DNA of 64,000 nt from Siphonodentalium dalli (lineage: Eukaryota > Mollusca > Scaphopoda > Gadilida > Siphonodentaliidae). The stretch lies in contig CP136067.1 in assembly GCA_032622095.1 (NCBI GenBank), positions 91,070,707-91,134,706 on the forward strand, given 5' to 3'. How positions within the stretch are numbered: position 1 is the first letter of the stretch; each line of letters begins with the position of its first letter. Under the pieces are notes generated by a model. That model made no database searches. It saw nothing but the letters and a program-made list of their open reading frames with translations, and was not told where the DNA came from. The position numbers were made by a program, and so were the translations under genes. Positions 10,495 to 22,262 of the stretch are shown in pieces.

Positions 10495-12937
10495 TGTTAT
10501 CCTCCTAATTCAGTCTGATTGGATATATATACAAGCTTCTCACATGTTTCGGTATGCACACATGCTATACATTAATTGCCTAATACACCTGCATATACGA
10601 ATGTATTTGAATTTACCAGGATATACCATAATATACTATTAATCAATGTGATGATGATTTGCAGCCAATGTGATGATCATGCAAATGAATGAATGAATTT
10701 TTTATTTGTGCAATAAATCATGTCAATATACAAATAATCACAAATAACATAAATTATTATTGCACAGGGGGCGACATGGCAAATATAGGCCGTCTTCCTG
10801 TTGTCCCCTGAGTTCATAAATGAATATATTGTATTGTATATAGCGGTTATCCGTATTGGTTCACGCACCTCGGTTGGTGCCACCTATTAATTCGCTTGTC
10901 TGGTGCAATCGTGTTATCATCGAAGCAAGAATTAAGCCGGAAAAAGGTGGAAAACACACATGTATGAGGGTGTGTCCGAGTATGTATATAGTAATGTATT
11001 TATGAGTTTGGTTTACTGGTCGCTCTATAAGCGTTGATCAAATTATGTTTTGTATATCTCATACCCTTTTACTTCGACGGGTTTTTAGTGATTTTGTTAT
11101 ATGAGATAATAGTCTGACATTCTTCAAATAATAATAAGTGAATAGGTAGGTAAAAGGGTAAATCTTCGACCAGGTTAGGTGAGACTTGTGAGAGTTACTA
11201 TGTTAACGTGTTGTTACAATAGCCAAACACTATTGGTTTGAATGTTGTTGTTGTTCATTAGTACATGTCCAGCACATCTACGGAAAGACTGAATCGATCA
11301 ATCGAAGTAAATTTGACCGAGCGAAGTACTGGAACATACACGACACCACATATTTGTATATAAGCGATTACGACAAAACATGTGACTGCGGAATTTTTCG
11401 ACATAAACTGCATGGCGTTTAACCATCTAATCAATAAGCTGACACCGAGCATAGTTAACATTTTAATTGAGACATTTAGTCCAATCGGTAAATATGTACT
11501 GGACATAAAAATGCCAACATTTGCAATGCAATGTCAAAAACAACATTATGCGCAGCTGTGGTGTCAGCTTAGCTGTGATACGGTGGTACAACAAACCGAT
11601 CACAATTGCGTATACATACAGAAACGCTCTGAATGATTGAGTCACCAAACACTTCAATTGTCTTAGGCCAACCTGACGATGCATTGGGCCCATTTAGTGT
11701 GCCACCGCCACACATGTGTTATACATATCATTTAACACAATAAAATAATCACCATTTTGGTAATTACCTTGAAATTAGGTGAAAAAAAATCAAAAGTGAT
11801 TTTAAACACCAGGGAAAAACACGTTGTCCAGACAGTAAAGAACCAACCCACCCGGCCATGTGTCAGGACTTGTTTTACAGACCCTTCTGGACACACGACA
11901 AAATTCACGATTACTTAAATAAACATGCAAATTAACGACTCCATATGTCTCATAGTTCATCATTTCATGACAAATTGTTTGTGGTTGATCAGTAATGTGA
12001 TATTGAATAAGATTAATGCCATTGTTAATGCGCCATGCACAACAACGTACTGTATGGCAGGGACTAGCTTTCAGTGGTTTGCACCTTTTACTGAAAGTTG
12101 TTAACTTATATGTGACCGCAACTCCTCTGAAACTGTCAGACATTGACGGTAGTATCATACGCCGATGTGACCGGATTAAAAAGTGCAATTAGTGCGCTAA
12201 TTTTTGCCAGGTTCCGTTCGTGTCATTAATCCCCGTACATAATTTAAAAGCTATAACTTAAGTCATCATTAAGAGAACCAAATTGTTTTAGTCGACAAGA
12301 GTCATAACTCAGTCAGAAATGACTATGTCATGGTACATGTTATGGTTAGCGTCAATCGCCGAATTTCCTTTTTTTTTGGCTGGACATCACAATAAATTTG
12401 ATTAATTATTGGCATAATACATAATTCCCTGGTCCCAAACTGCATGTCCCTTGTGAAAATCCAATAGGAGTATTTACTCTTACTCCCTAGGTATCAAATG
12501 AATGTAAACAAGATTGCCGTTAATGTTTGTAACATTATACTTATATTTTATTATATACGTAATTTCACGTTGTAAATTTTTTTCGATCGCGTATCCCAGG
12601 CTACAGCCATGTTACACTGTTAACAATGTTGCAGAAAATGAAGTGTCCTCAGATACAATTCGGTCTGCCAAAATGTGTTATGTATTAATATGAATAGCCT
12701 GTATTTCTAATTATCAATCGCTCGAGCATAACAATAATTATACAGTTTGCGTAAAAAAATAACTGTGTTAACATTAGTCATCGTTATTTTGATTCGCAAT
12801 GACAGAGACATGTTATTTCGTCACACAGCGAACATTGAACTTCATTAGTTCGACACTGAGTTATAACATATTGTTTGTGAAATGTGATCTGGGATTATAC
12901 CTCTTTTGACCAAAGCACAACACAGCAATATCCTTAG
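10495..12937. other. Intron 2 of pseudogene B, unassigned
   Basis: AT-rich sequence without recognised exons, RNA genes or transposon ends. Open frames of up to 128 codons on either strand show no motifs. Confidence 0.35.
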
Positions 12938-12941
12938 TTAA

Positions 12942-14890
12942 CTACACTACCCTTACCAAAATGATATTCTGCAGCAAACATGTTGGATGTCTGCTGCAAA
13001 CATTCCACCAGTTTGTTGCAACCCACGGCAAATAGTTGCATATATGTGCGGCTAACTGCAACATTGCATCAACGTCCATGCTTTGCAGAAACAATTCAGG
13101 AAACTTGTGATTGTGTCGAATGTTTGCAGAAACGAACATTGTCTCTCTCTGTTAGAAGACAACGAACAAGCTGCATAGCTGGTGTTATATGCATGTGTTA
13201 ATATTTACAATATATGTCACGAACACTGTAGCAAATACAATCGAAACCGAGACGGAGCTAGTGTGTATACAACCAAAAGCAATGGATGTTTGAACAGTTG
13301 ATATGCATCTGTGTGACAAAAATGACGCATGGTTCATTCCCTTTCTGCTATGATAACGCACGCCACTGTTTGCGGTCGCAAAATGGCCCAACGAAACAAA
13401 CAGCCTATTCTCCCGAAAATACGCGTATTATCTGTTTACAAAAGTTCTTGTTTTAGGTTGATTATCTGCTGATAATGGACATTTGAGTCGATACTGTGCT
13501 GAAAATTAAAGCATTTAGTCACATTATCGACTCATAATAACGCGATTCTAAGCATATTATGTGCGCACAATGACACGTGTAATCCAACGCGCGACTTTTC
13601 AGGATTACGCCATTTAACATTTGCTTTCGCTGCTGCCCGCGCCATAAAACGAAATCCGGACATGACTAACATCTGCTTCTTTCAGAATCAAATAGTCACA
13701 TTATGTACCTGTTTCACATTATAGGTCGAATATGTGCGTATTTGCGCGAGGATATGTTGAAACAAAGTATTTGTAAATTTCAGAATGCATTTTGCCGTTT
13801 CCAATTGGATTAGTTGAGTGAATGACACAGCGTGTGAAAATGATCTTGGTAGAGCAAATTATACCAAACAATTGAATGAGCTGTTTGGCGATACGTGGTT
13901 TTTATGCCGCACGCATGCAAAAGTTATATGAAAACAAAATGGAACCGAGGAAAGAAGTGCCAGCGCGAATGTGTCAGACGTTATATTCCCGACACATTGG
14001 TTATGCGATCATGGCCCTTACACCAGAAACTAGTCTTTATCCTGCAGATTGCCTGCTTCAATTTGTTTGGATGTTGACATTTCCCGATGGCGGGCAAACT
14101 TTGTTTTTGTGGAATGTTGTCGTGGTATGTCACATCGGAATTAGGAGAGGAAGCCATGACCATTTACCATTTCGAAATTTATTCGGACTTATTTGAATAA
14201 AGACATATAGTAATCATTACTGTTATGAGCAGCCAATTCGGGAATTTAACTGGTAAATGACCGAGGCATGTCGATGTTGATGATGCAGTTGCACGAGGCT
14301 TCAATTTCAAGGTCAAAGACAAACTACTAAATATCTAATGTGGTCATACAAAATCAATTTGTTACTCTGTGAGTGACTTAATATGGCTATGGGTCATGAT
14401 GGAATGCACACTGCGATTGTGCATTGAATCAGTAGACTCACCACGACGGCCACTGAACTCTACTACCGGTAGATTTTGATGACTGGTGAGTTTTTAAATA
14501 TTTATTTAAAATTATTAAATTTGTATCAAACTATAATTTTCATCCATATATGACCTGCATCTTTCACATGCATTTATAGAAGCTACCTACCGTTGATCGT
14601 CATGGCTATTAATTCAGTTTTGGAGCACTGTTTGCAGCAACCTAATTTTCATGTTGAAATTGCAGCAAACAACTGTTTACTGAATTCCAGCAAGCAATTG
14701 TTTGCTGCACGTTTTCAGGAACTAACATGGCATTGCAGAAAGTTTTCAGCAACCGAATTTGCATGGTAAAGCTTTGTAACAAACCAATGTGATTGTGGCA
14801 AGGTTAGCGTGGTAACACTTTGCAAGAACATCGGGTTGCACCAACTGTGAGGTAAGGGTTGCTGCAATCTGGTAATTGTTGTAAGGGTAG
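12942..14890. mobile_element. TTAA-flanked element with GCAGCAAAC iterations
   Basis: TTAA occurs at 12938-12941 and 14891-14894. The ends are CTACACTACCCTTACC at the left and GTTGTAAGGGTAG at the right, an imperfect inverted repeat. Both subterminal regions are packed with variants of TGCAGCAAAC / GTTTGCTGCA (about 12970-13135 and 14620-14880). The middle has no recognisable transposase; a 106-codon frame at 13876-14196 matches nothing I know. Part of the interior (near 13680-13735) reappears inverted near 42085-42155. Assignment to a TTAA-type superfamily is inference from the target site. Confidence 0.5.
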
Positions 14891-14949
14891 TTAAATATAA
14901 CTATAATATTGAATGCACGATGTGCCTGACCTGTCTATTTATAACCCAC

Positions 14950-15083
14950 CTGTTCCATGTGTGCTCCCTCTGACGCACAGAACCTCCTAGTATCGGCTGC
15001 TTTCAACAATTTGGTGTTGTACTTGAGGTAATAGATTCGCCCCGCAATTTCATACCAATTGTAGCCAACTGCTTCTGCACAAC
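14950..15083 (-). pseudogene. Gene B exon 2: CTLD N-terminal half, deleted
   Basis: The acceptor is TATACACAG|GTTGTGC and the donor CATGGAACAG|GTGGGT. The translation starts GCAEAVGYNWYEI, then has YLKYN and RRFCASEGAH, matching exon 2 of gene A. It then jumps from GAH straight to the exon end. Relative to the 195-base exon of gene A it lacks 64 bases and has one extra codon, leaving 134 bases. The lost part encodes the HLVLIES-to-ASFG stretch of the CTLD. The deletion moves the donor out of phase 1, so exon 3 would be read in the wrong frame. Confidence 0.75.
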
Positions 15084-15559
15084 CTGTGTATAATTGGATG
15101 ATAAATTACGCCTTTTAACGATGATCTCGCACCATTAAACACCCCCTGCTATGTTATATACATCCGCATCTGATCTATTCATGAGTGACTTTGAAGGTCA
15201 GAAACAAATTACAAAAAATCGCCTGCGGAATTCGGTTCATTAATTATGAATAGTTAACGGACGTGTTTGTCGTCTGAAGCTCAAAATTGTGTTAAAGTAC
15301 AAGCAATTTGAAGTCACGTATAAGATCTTGATATTATGTTTTCAACACAACTATTACAATGACAAATGAGTATACCACCATGCATACACACAGTTTGGGG
15401 ATGATATTTGGCATACACATAACAATTTCACAGCAGCTCCATTGATAGCGAATCGATTGCAATAAATTGTCCAATGTACTTCCTAGTAAGCTCAATTTTG
15501 ATTGTGTCATGTATAATGAAAATAAGTACGCCGTGTGGAAAATGGTAAGTATTTTGTAA
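15084..15559. other. Intron 1 of pseudogene B, no feature
   Basis: No exon or transposon end was recognised between exon B2 and the Helitron that starts at 15560. Confidence 0.35.
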
Positions 15560-15689
15560 CTAGGGGGTTGCCCGTCACCAAATGACGGGTATACAAATGT
15601 TCTTTGTTACTTTCTAGTGTCCGCGGTCATGAACAAATTCTCATTTCTATATAAGAAATTCAATGGTCATGCTTCTCTTTTTTGTCACT

Positions 15690-16140
15690 GAATGCGCGAG
15701 GGAACACTTTATTTCACTAAAACTGTATTTCTACACAAACCCACCCCACATATACGCATGCACATATTGAACGAAACAAAATCAACATATTACTTTAAAT
15801 ATTACTATATACTAACTGATACATACTCAATTCTGGAGCGTTTATTCAGCGATGAAAGGGGTTTGCGGAGCATTTTGATCTTAAACGGATCCCCTTGGGA
15901 GCCTGCATTCAGCATGCAGCCTAAGGATCACAGGCCCATTTGTGGGAATACTTTATTTGAAATAAAACTGTATTTTCTCCCCCTCTCCCCAACCCACATA
16001 TATACATGTATATGCATGCACACACAGAACGCAACAATCAAGATATTTTACTTTATTACTATATATATACTAACTGAAACAGGCTCCATTCGGGAGCCTT
16101 TATTTAGCGATGGAGGGGCCTGCGGCCCCTTTGTACTCTT
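15690..16140 (+). repeat. Direct repeat inside the Helitron
   Basis: Two copies of about 230 bp share the ordered words ACTTTATTT, AAACTGTATTT, CACATATA, GCATGCACA, ATTACTATATA-TACTAACTGA, GGAGC-TTTATT and AGCGATG. A shorter third trace with ACTAACTGAAACAGGCTCC lies near 25298-25355. The reading frame across the repeat is not considered coding. Confidence 0.6.
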
Positions 16141-16693
16141 CGCGCACATTATATGACCTTTACAGCGCGCGCTTCGCGCACATTTGGTCTTTTAAACATT
16201 CTTTCATCAGATTTACACTTAACTGAAACATTAAAAAAGCATTAATTATCGTGGGCAGTATTGTTTACACTGTATTAGTCCCGGCTCGGGAATGTTGTTT
16301 TTCTAACCGAGTTCCGGCGATTCTACTGAACGGTATACCCACTGACACTGAAGGTCAGACTGTGTCCATTCGCCATCTTCCGTACAACTTTCATAACAAA
16401 GACAACATTCTTTACTTATGTTCACACTGAACTGGCAAATTAAAATACCATATTAGCACCCATTCCCAACGATGATGTAGCGTTCGAGTCTCGACTCTAC
16501 ACCCACTACATGCACTTTCATGACAAAATCAACATTTGTTACTTCTATTCACGCTCAACCTGAACTGACAGATTAATTTAGAGCCTATTTCCATGGAAGT
16601 TTCGTCGACAATAGCAAAGCTAATGTGGGTTTGCGTGCGACGTCACATGACGTCATTTCGACAAACTTCATAAGAAATACATGTATAATCTAA

Positions 16694-17596
16694 GGCTGCG
16701 TTTACACTGTGTATAGATCTGTATACAGATCTGAATGAAGTCACGTGTCGTGCATTACTATCATCACAACATGATGACTAATAGTGAACGCGCGCTGACC
16801 AGTACTCTGGTAATTGACAACTCACTACGAGTCGTTTCGGTTTAGGCCAGACACAAAAATGGATCAACTATCAGTAGACAACAGCGATTTGGTATGTGCC
16901 GTGTCAGCATATAAAAATAGGTCTCCTGTTTGACACCATCTGGCGGTGGCCATTTTGGATCGGTATGGAGTGGGTATCCATACTACAACACCCTTTATTT
17001 GACCAAATGTAGCAACATTTCCAACTGATGACAATTCCAATGACAATGTTGACCAAATGTAGGACAATATTGTTTTTCTTAAATTAACTAGCAGTTTTGA
17101 CTGGTCACGGAGAGGGACCAGGGCACAATCTTTCCATATAAGGTAGGAAATTATGCAAATATTGGTCCGAAAACAATACCCCCCCCCCCCCAATAAAATG
17201 TTTGAAAATCAAACTACAATATCATTTTCAACCTATTGTTGGTTTGGAAATTACAATTATTTTTTGTCAGGTATGAAATTTCCAACTGTTGAACTGTGAG
17301 ACACCCCTCACCCCCCCCCCCCCCGGTTGACACGTCCCTGTCCATATTGAATATACGAAATACATGGGTTGAAATGACAACGAAAAGTGAAACACATTCG
17401 CCAAGCCTGAGTAACAATTAATCAAAACAGATTTGCCTGTCGCAATGCTTCGGCATTGACCGTGACGTATAGCGGACACGAATTTTGCTCACGCGAACGA
17501 ATACCGTTTTCTTTCTGTGTGCATTTCTGTGTCAACCCGTTCGCACTAGTCTGCGTGTCGATCTGTGTACAGTTCTATAGCAGTGTAAATGCACCC
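16694..17596. mobile_element. Harbinger-like MITE nested in Helitron
   Basis: The left end is GGCTGCGTTTACACTG and the right end the inverted CAGTGTAAATGCACCC. TAA flanks both sides (16691-16693 and 17597-17599), and the match continues inward as TATAGATCTGTATACAGAT versus ATCTGTGTACAGTTCTATA. A 3-bp TAA target and GGG/CCC-type ends fit PIF/Harbinger. The interior has C tracts at 17180 and 17310 and no transposase. Confidence 0.55.
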
Positions 17597-17943
17597 TAAT
17601 ACTGCATTTCGTGACCATGTTAGATCTCAGGTTTGCTTTGACCAATCGACTTGAAATTTGGTGAGTAATCTTTTACGACACAGTGTAGGCCGTGGTACAA
17701 ATTTGGACCACATGGCACCCATGGTTGAAAAGTTATAAACGCGCCAAAAGCGTGACCGAGTTATACACACACAGATACACACAGACGACGGGTTATATAT
17801 ATATAGATTCCACACTAATCCTCATTGAAAATGATCATAACATGTTATACTGAGTACAGTAATAGACATGCAACACACATACCACTGGTTTCTACTAGAA
17901 TATACTCGAAACAAGGGATTTATCCCTTAGAAAGGATGTCTGA

Positions 17944-19050
17944 CCAGTATGGAGTAAAAAATGATTTTCTTACATTGCATGCTATGAAGAAACAAGCAGA
18001 ACTGACTTTGATATTTCCAATTGATAAATTAAAAATTCCTTGCCGACCTTATATCCCACAAGAAATTGCTATTCTTTGGAAATCTAAAAAAGGAGCCATG
18101 GATATATACAATGTTATCTCAAGAAATCTTGAAAAGTCCACAAAACCAATTGAAAAATGGGCCAATGAACTTACAATTCAGTCCATGAATGACCATTACT
18201 GGGAACAAATCTTCGCAATCACATTTCAGACCACCAAAGATAGTAACCTATGCTGGTTACAGTATCGAATTTTGAATAGAATCCTCAGAACAAATCATTA
18301 TTTGAAAAAAATCAAGATCACAGATAATAGTTTATGTCAGCGATGTAATGCTGACGATGAAGCAATTAAGCACATATTCTGGGACTGCCCCAAAGTAAAG
18401 TTTTTTTTATGAAAAAATGTCAAATTGGTTCTTAACTTATGGAGTTATGCTGACAAAATCTGCTTCTACCTTTATTTTAGGGATTTCAGGAAAAGAAAAT
18501 TATACCTTGAATTATTTAAATCTGATATTGAAGAGATATATCTATAATAATAAATTTGCAAATTGTGAACTCACTACTGAAGGAGCCATCAGAATGATAA
18601 TACATCAATTAAAGGCAGAGCAGTTTGCATCAAAGGTGAATTTCAAAAGTCATCATTTTGAAAAAGACTGGGGTCTACTATTGGGATTATTGAAAGACAA
18701 AGATAAGAATCCATAATCATAATTTTATTTTTATTTTTCTTCGAAGAAATTAAAATCGGACAAGGACATATACTCCATTATCAAAATATGAAAAAGGGAT
18801 GCAAACATTCATTTGTGTATACAAAAAAATGAGTTTACTGAATTGAAACAAAACATTAATTTTTTTGCTATGTTCATTGTTTTTTGAGTGATTACTGAGT
18901 GAGTGAGAGTGAGTGCAAGATAATGTGAGAAAGTGAATGATAGAATATACTTTTTGTTGAGTGTGAAACCAAACGGGTACGTTCGTTGTGATTATTATAT
19001 TGTTCATATTAAATTTATTCTCTAATAAAACAGATATAAAAAACCAAAAA
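17944..19050 (+). mobile_element. 5'-truncated L1-like LINE, ORF2 C-terminus
   Basis: The insertion is flanked by a 13-base target duplication AAAGGATGTCTGA (17931-17943 and 19051-19063) and ends in an A-rich tail. Only the end of ORF2 survives. The translation has NLCWLQYRILNRILRTN, then a zinc-knuckle-like CQRCNADDEAIKHIFWDC, the cysteine/histidine domain found after the reverse transcriptase in L1/Tx1-type LINEs. A frameshift sits in a T tract (about 18400-18407), after which the frame continues as WFLTYGV...LGISGKENYTLNYLNL to the stop at 18716. The region up to 19050 is 3' UTR. It is dead on arrival and lies in intron 1 of pseudogene B. Confidence 0.75.
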
Positions 19051-19895
19051 AAAGGATGTCTGAAATGTGGACTTTCAAATTAGAAGATTTGGTTTAATCT
19101 CGCTTTTGCTTGATAAACAGTTCATAGAAAATATATACGAACAATGTGTCATAGCTGTTCAGGTTTGTTTGAACGATGGTGTGTTAAGTTCCTCATAAAA
19201 TGCTTGAAATTGATACTCCCAATTGCTCCAGTTCGAGATTTAGCATGCTCCGTTTCTAGGCACCCAGAAGTTGAGATGCCCCAGTGTGTGTTTATAAATA
19301 TCACATCAATACTTCACAACAGCAACGCCTTCTTTAACCGGATTGTATAACTACACATAGCAGCTTTGACTAAATGTAACTCGATCGAACCAGCAGAATA
19401 TATATTAGTCAGACCATAGTCTATATCTAAAGATGATACCCATAGTACATTTAAAAGGTCTCAAACTGTCATAATTGCACAATTCACAATGCTAATATCA
19501 TCACTATTTGTAAAACAATTATATAATACTTCTACTCAAATTTTGATACCAATATATTTTTCGTATCAATATATAAATATTACTCAAATTCTCGAATAGA
19601 TATCGGGCTTGAGTTAGGTGTTTGTCCATAAATAGCACATTATCGTTTTTTTCTACTTAGTTTCGCCGATGGTAAGTATATTCACCGGACGTGAATCGAA
19701 GCTTCGCGATTGCGCACCTGACGATTTATCTGAATCGAATAGCGTCCAATTGAGCGGCTGTGCGCCAGTGAATTTGAAGCAATCGACAATAACAAATGCG
19801 TTCACTTTCTGATGTAGTTTACATGTATTATTGAGTGACACGACCAAATGGACGTGAAGAACAAGCGATGGTACATATATTAATATAGTATACAC

Positions 19896-21201
19896 TAGGG
19901 TCCTGCGAATTGGATATTTTGATCGAATCGAATATCGAATCGAGTCTACGTAATCGAATCGAATATCGAATCGAATCATACATGTGTGTTGCATTCTCAA
20001 TTAGGCATTTAATGTCAATGATTAGACGATTTGAGAAACGTTATATGAACTTCCATGAAATTCCATCATAGCTTGTGTAGCGATCAACCGTCGTTCCCGA
20101 TACTATTAATTTCAATTGAGAATTGTTGAGAGAGAAAAAAACAGATTAAAACGTCCATGCGGTCGTAACGACGATTAGATATATAACCACTATACTTATT
20201 ATCGGAATTAAATTCACGCGCAATTTGTAGAGTTTGCATGTACATGCACAATTGCAAATCAGCACTCGGAAACACCCGTTTTTATAAACTTGAAGATGCG
20301 ACAACAGTCGCAGGGTAGCCTGTTTATGTATATAGTGCTGGATGCTTAGATGTCTTCTTGTCCCAGACGCTTGCGATTTATATACCACATTGCATTCATC
20401 ACACGTGTAAGTTTCTGCACTACATGCAGCTTTTATCATGTTTAAAATAAACATGAATAACGGACGACAAATTGTCAAGCACGTGTTGTTTACATTTTCG
20501 GCGATATTACAGAACGAATGTCAACCGCGAAGAATGCGGAGGATGGGAAAGTTAAATTTATTTTATTGTTAAATACACTTATTAAGTAACTTCATTTGGT
20601 CGTAACATATATCAACATACCATGCATAAAATCATCTGGCCAATATTCATTTGCATTCATACTTCGTTCGAACGACGAATCACTAGAAAAGGGGTTAGCG
20701 GTGTACTCCATTGGTACCTCGTGTGCGCGGTTTTAGACAAAACGGGAAAAGTCACGTGCGGGAAACTGATGTTTTTGTTGTACAATTTGATCGAGATATC
20801 CATGGTAACTCGAGTAATGACCAATCTAGACAATGCTTTTAAGCATTTCATCGCTATTATAATTTACGCGTGTCGTCGGTCCATCGGCGATCTCTGAGCT
20901 TTTGGCTACCATGTTCAAAGCTAGAATTAAGATATATTTAGTCGTCCTATAGTTGCTAATTACTGGCTATACTTATATTTAATAGCATGCGAACATTCGC
21001 GATGTACAATAAGAATTATAAGGTGCATATATTCATAATTTTCGGGAATTATATGGCACAGAAGCAGCGAAGATCGACGTGTGCACTTGTCCGTAAACAG
21101 CTTACTTTTTTGTCAGTGTATATTCGAAATTTCGAGTTGGAAATTTCGAATCGAATTCGAATCGAATCTCGAATCGAATATCGAATATTCGCAGGACCCT
21201 A
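19896..21201. mobile_element. Non-autonomous hAT element with BED remnant
   Basis: Terminal inverted repeats TAGGGTCCTGCGAAT and ATTCGCAGGACCCTA are flanked by a perfect 8-base target duplication GTATACAC (19888-19895 and 21202-21209), the hAT signature. Both subterminal regions are runs of GAATCGAAT-type words. At 1.3 kb it is too short for a transposase but keeps a piece of one (BED finger, minus strand). Confidence 0.85.
20322..20412 (-). pseudogene. BED-type zinc finger remnant of hAT transposase
   Basis: The minus-strand translation reads YTCDECNVVYKSQ then GTRRHLSIQH, giving C-x2-C and H-x4-H spaced as in BED fingers, which sit at the N-terminus of many hAT transposases. Nothing resembling the catalytic or dimerisation regions follows, so this is the residue of an internal deletion. 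Confidence 0.5.
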
Positions 21202-21762
21202 GTATACACACCTACCATAAATGTTTATTCAATTTTATGACATACGCTATAACATGGTGATGTGGTTCTGTTATTTTTCTGTATCATTATTCGGTCCTTG
21301 TGAGTCACATACAACCATATATATCCCACTTACCACGGAACGCACTGAATATTAAGAAGAATGCTTCTACCTAAACAACGAGTACACATTACACGTATAG
21401 GAGCTCGCGAATTAGCACAGAACGAAACGTTCCAAAAGTATACGCAAAGAAACAGGGTCAATGCTGTTTGTGGACAACTTGCCCATATGGATAGATTTTT
21501 CGGAAATGGCCAAATAACATTACATTTGGACGAACTGTTGACCAAACAGTTTGAAGCCGATAGTCAGTAATAAGTTTGTTTACATTCGAACCTTACAGTT
21601 ACACTCTTCGATGATCAACTATCATTGTCATCTTGGTCGGTCTTAAACATCATGTATGATCATTTGGTCGCCTTGCTTATGTTCAATTCATGTATATGTC
21701 GCATTTGATTCGAAATACAGTCCGTTGAAATAGCATAGAAGCAAGTCATAGCAAACACTCAC

Positions 21763-22056
21763 CCTCTTCAATCTCCGACATCCACACAACATGTGCCCTG
21801 TCGCAGACCCGCAAAGTGTACACATTCCAGTGGACATGTTGTACATATATGAACTGTATCCGTTCGTGTTACTGTGTATTGCACAATGAATCCTCGAAGA
21901 AGCAGTTAAGTGAATGGGACTCGTCGCTGATGTCACGCCAGTTGTGAATATACGGAATTTCGTTTGAGAGATACCCCATCACAAATAATTCAATGACAGC
22001 ATGAACACCGCAAAACATACACGGATTCTATTTGGCATTATACCTGACCCGACCAT
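21763..22056 (-). pseudogene. Gene B exon 1: signal peptide and PAN-like module, broken
   Basis: It matches exon 1 of gene A base by base over long stretches (IRVCFA signal peptide core, RIHCAIHSNTNGYSS, STGMCTL). The same ATG is present at 22056, but codon 26 is TGA (21981-21979), just after the signal peptide core. Near the donor (AAGAGG|GTGAGT) one base is missing compared with gene A, so the exon ends in phase 0 while exon 2 expects phase 1. Two independent lesions here plus the exon 2 deletion make function very unlikely. It lies in the same order and strand as exons B2 and B3. Confidence 0.8.
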
Positions 22057-22189
22057 GTCGACGCGAGACCATCTGTGATCGTAGGACCTGGGATATGATA
22101 GTCACTTTGTCTGGAACCTTTTACTAGTAATATTCATAAAGATGTGTAATTACAACTTAGTCATTGTTTATAATACATTAGCAGGACAT

Positions 22190-22262
22190 GGAGAATTTCC
22201 ATTGAGAGTTACCCGAGCAAACAGCGTTCCTCAAAAGCACAAACACCGCAAAACATACACGA
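22190..22262 (-). pseudogene. Orphan fragment of a third exon 1 copy
   Basis: The minus strand encodes IRVCFAVFVLLRNAVCSGN, clearly related to the signal peptides of genes A and B, and then runs out of homology. On both its sides are copies of the upstream sequence (CATTGTTTA-A-TACATTAGCAGGA), so exon 1 and its upstream DNA were tandemly duplicated and then eroded. Confidence 0.6.

Larger units (their letters stand above)
15560..17807 (-). mobile_element. Helitron, non-autonomous, 2.25 kb
   Basis: The plus strand reads A|CTAG at 15559/15560 and GA|T at 17807/17808. On the minus strand the 5' end is TCTATATATATATAACCCG. The 3' end carries a perfect hairpin CCCGTCA-TTTGG-TGACGGG followed by CAACCCCCTAG, the classic Helitron terminus. 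No Rep/helicase is encoded. It contains a duplicated internal segment (15690-16140) and a nested Harbinger-like MITE (16694-17596), so its own length is about 1.34 kb. Confidence 0.75.

Noticed and set aside
15692-16156. A 154-codon plus-strand frame with repeated segments
   Set aside because: It is the translation of the two-copy repeat inside a Helitron.
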